Shown piece by piece: positions 13,359 to 13,813 of a DNA stretch of 13,813 nucleotides. Under the pieces are notes generated by a model that saw only the letters and a program-made list of their open reading frames with translations, was not told the origin of the DNA and ran no database searches. Each line of letters begins with the position of its first letter. Positions within the stretch are counted from its first letter, which is position 1. Position numbers and translations under genes: made by a program. The DNA comes from Kiloniellales bacterium (GTDB lineage Bacteria > Pseudomonadota > Alphaproteobacteria > Kiloniellales > JAKSDN01), in contig JAKSDN010001526.1 of NCBI GenBank assembly GCA_022360075.1, positions 1 through 13,813 on the forward strand, read 5' to 3'.

Positions 13359-13813
13359 ATGGCCTTGGCCCAGGTCGAAACCCGCGTCATCGCCGACGAT
13401 GAGGCCGATCTTCGGCTCGACCGCTGGTTTCGCCGCCACTTCCCGGCACTCGGCCACGGCCGGCTCGAGAAGCTCCTGCGCACGGGCCAGGTCCGGCTCG
13501 ACGGCAAGCGCGCCAAGGCCAGCACGCGGCTGCTCCCTGGCCAGACCGTGCGCGTGCCGCCCCTTGCGCCTTGCGGGGCGACGCCACGGGCGGGCGAGGC
13601 AGTATCACGGCCTCCCGCCGTCAGCGAGGCCGAGCGCGAGGCGCTGCGGCGCGCGCTGCTCCACATCGACGACGCCGTGATCGCGATCGACAAGCCCGCC
13701 GGCCTGGCGGTCCAGGGCGGTAGCGGCCAAAAACGCCATCTCGACGCCATGCTCGAGGCCCTACGATTCGAGGCGGCGGAGCGGCCGCGCCTGGTCCACC
13801 GCCTCGACAAGGA
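13359..13813 (+). CDS. RluC/RluD-type 23S rRNA pseudouridine synthase, 3' end missing (outside window)
   Basis: The frame is open from the ATG at 13359 to the end of the window (151 codons). The N-terminal S4 RNA-binding domain (about residues 15-70) shows LRLDRWFRRHFPALGHGRLE and LLRTGQVRLDGKRAKASTRL. A linker follows, then the start of the catalytic domain, AVIAIDKPAGLAVQGGSGQK. The visible end is RLVHRLDK, the beginning of the HRLDxxTSG catalytic motif; the next codon begins GA, consistent with the catalytic Asp. RluC-type enzymes convert uridines to pseudouridine in 23S rRNA. AAGGGG directly abuts the ATG, so the in-frame TTG at 13365, six bases from it, may be the real start. Exact specificity (RluC or RluD) cannot be settled. 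It is probably co-transcribed with crcB. Confidence 0.92.
   Translation, partial: MALAQVETRVIADDEADLRLDRWFRRHFPALGHGRLEKLLRTGQVRLDGKRAKASTRLLPGQTVRVPPLAPCGATPRAGEAVSRPPAVSEAEREALRRALLHIDDAVIAIDKPAGLAVQGGSGQKRHLDAMLEALRFEAAERPRLVHRLDK

Overview
The window is GC-rich chromosomal DNA from a bacterium that is most likely an alphaproteobacterium, probably of the Rhodospirillales or a close order. The evidence is the merged spc/alpha ribosomal operon with adk directly after secY, no rpmJ after secY and no rpsD between rpsK and rpoA. Downstream, the Do-like protease, rarA, crcB and rluC-type genes follow an order I recall from that group. No database search was possible, so this placement is inference.

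Positions 1-7774 hold the ribosomal block, all on the + strand: rpsN (5' end outside the window), rpsH, rplF, rplR, rpsE, rpmD, rplO, secY, adk, rpsM, rpsK, rpoA and rplQ. It closes with a clear intrinsic terminator at 7741-7774. The genes supply ribosomal proteins, the Sec translocon channel, adenylate kinase and the RNA polymerase alpha subunit. A strong sigma-70-type promoter (TTGACT-N16-TATACT) lies between adk and rpsM, with its -10 box inside a 25-bp hyphenated palindrome, so the alpha half can be transcribed on its own. Several spacers in this half carry stem-loops. The main anomaly is an in-frame TAG at codon 127 of rplF; the rest of L6 continues intact in the same frame.

Positions 7775-8078 are a spacer with two 29-nt repeat units in inverted orientation. 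A secreted Do/HtrA-type serine protease (8079-9506) and the replication-recombination ATPase RarA (9537-10844) follow.

Positions 10845-12972 separate rarA from crcB and look like an inserted accessory segment. They hold a minus-strand DUF1223 thioredoxin-fold protein, a divergent isochorismatase-family protein that lacks the usual catalytic Asp and Cys, and a minus-strand 37-codon gene for a Flp-type pilin-like peptide. The small gene has its own promoter and Shine-Dalgarno site and sits beside an AT-rich island. Positions 12973-13813 return to the core order: crcB/fluC for fluoride export, then the 5' part of an RluC-type pseudouridine synthase gene that runs off the window.

I see no CRISPR array, insertion sequence, tRNA or rRNA gene, and no multi-gene novel system. 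The items most worth a second look are the rplF stop, the tiny Flp-like gene, the altered isochorismatase and the alpha-operon promoter palindrome.
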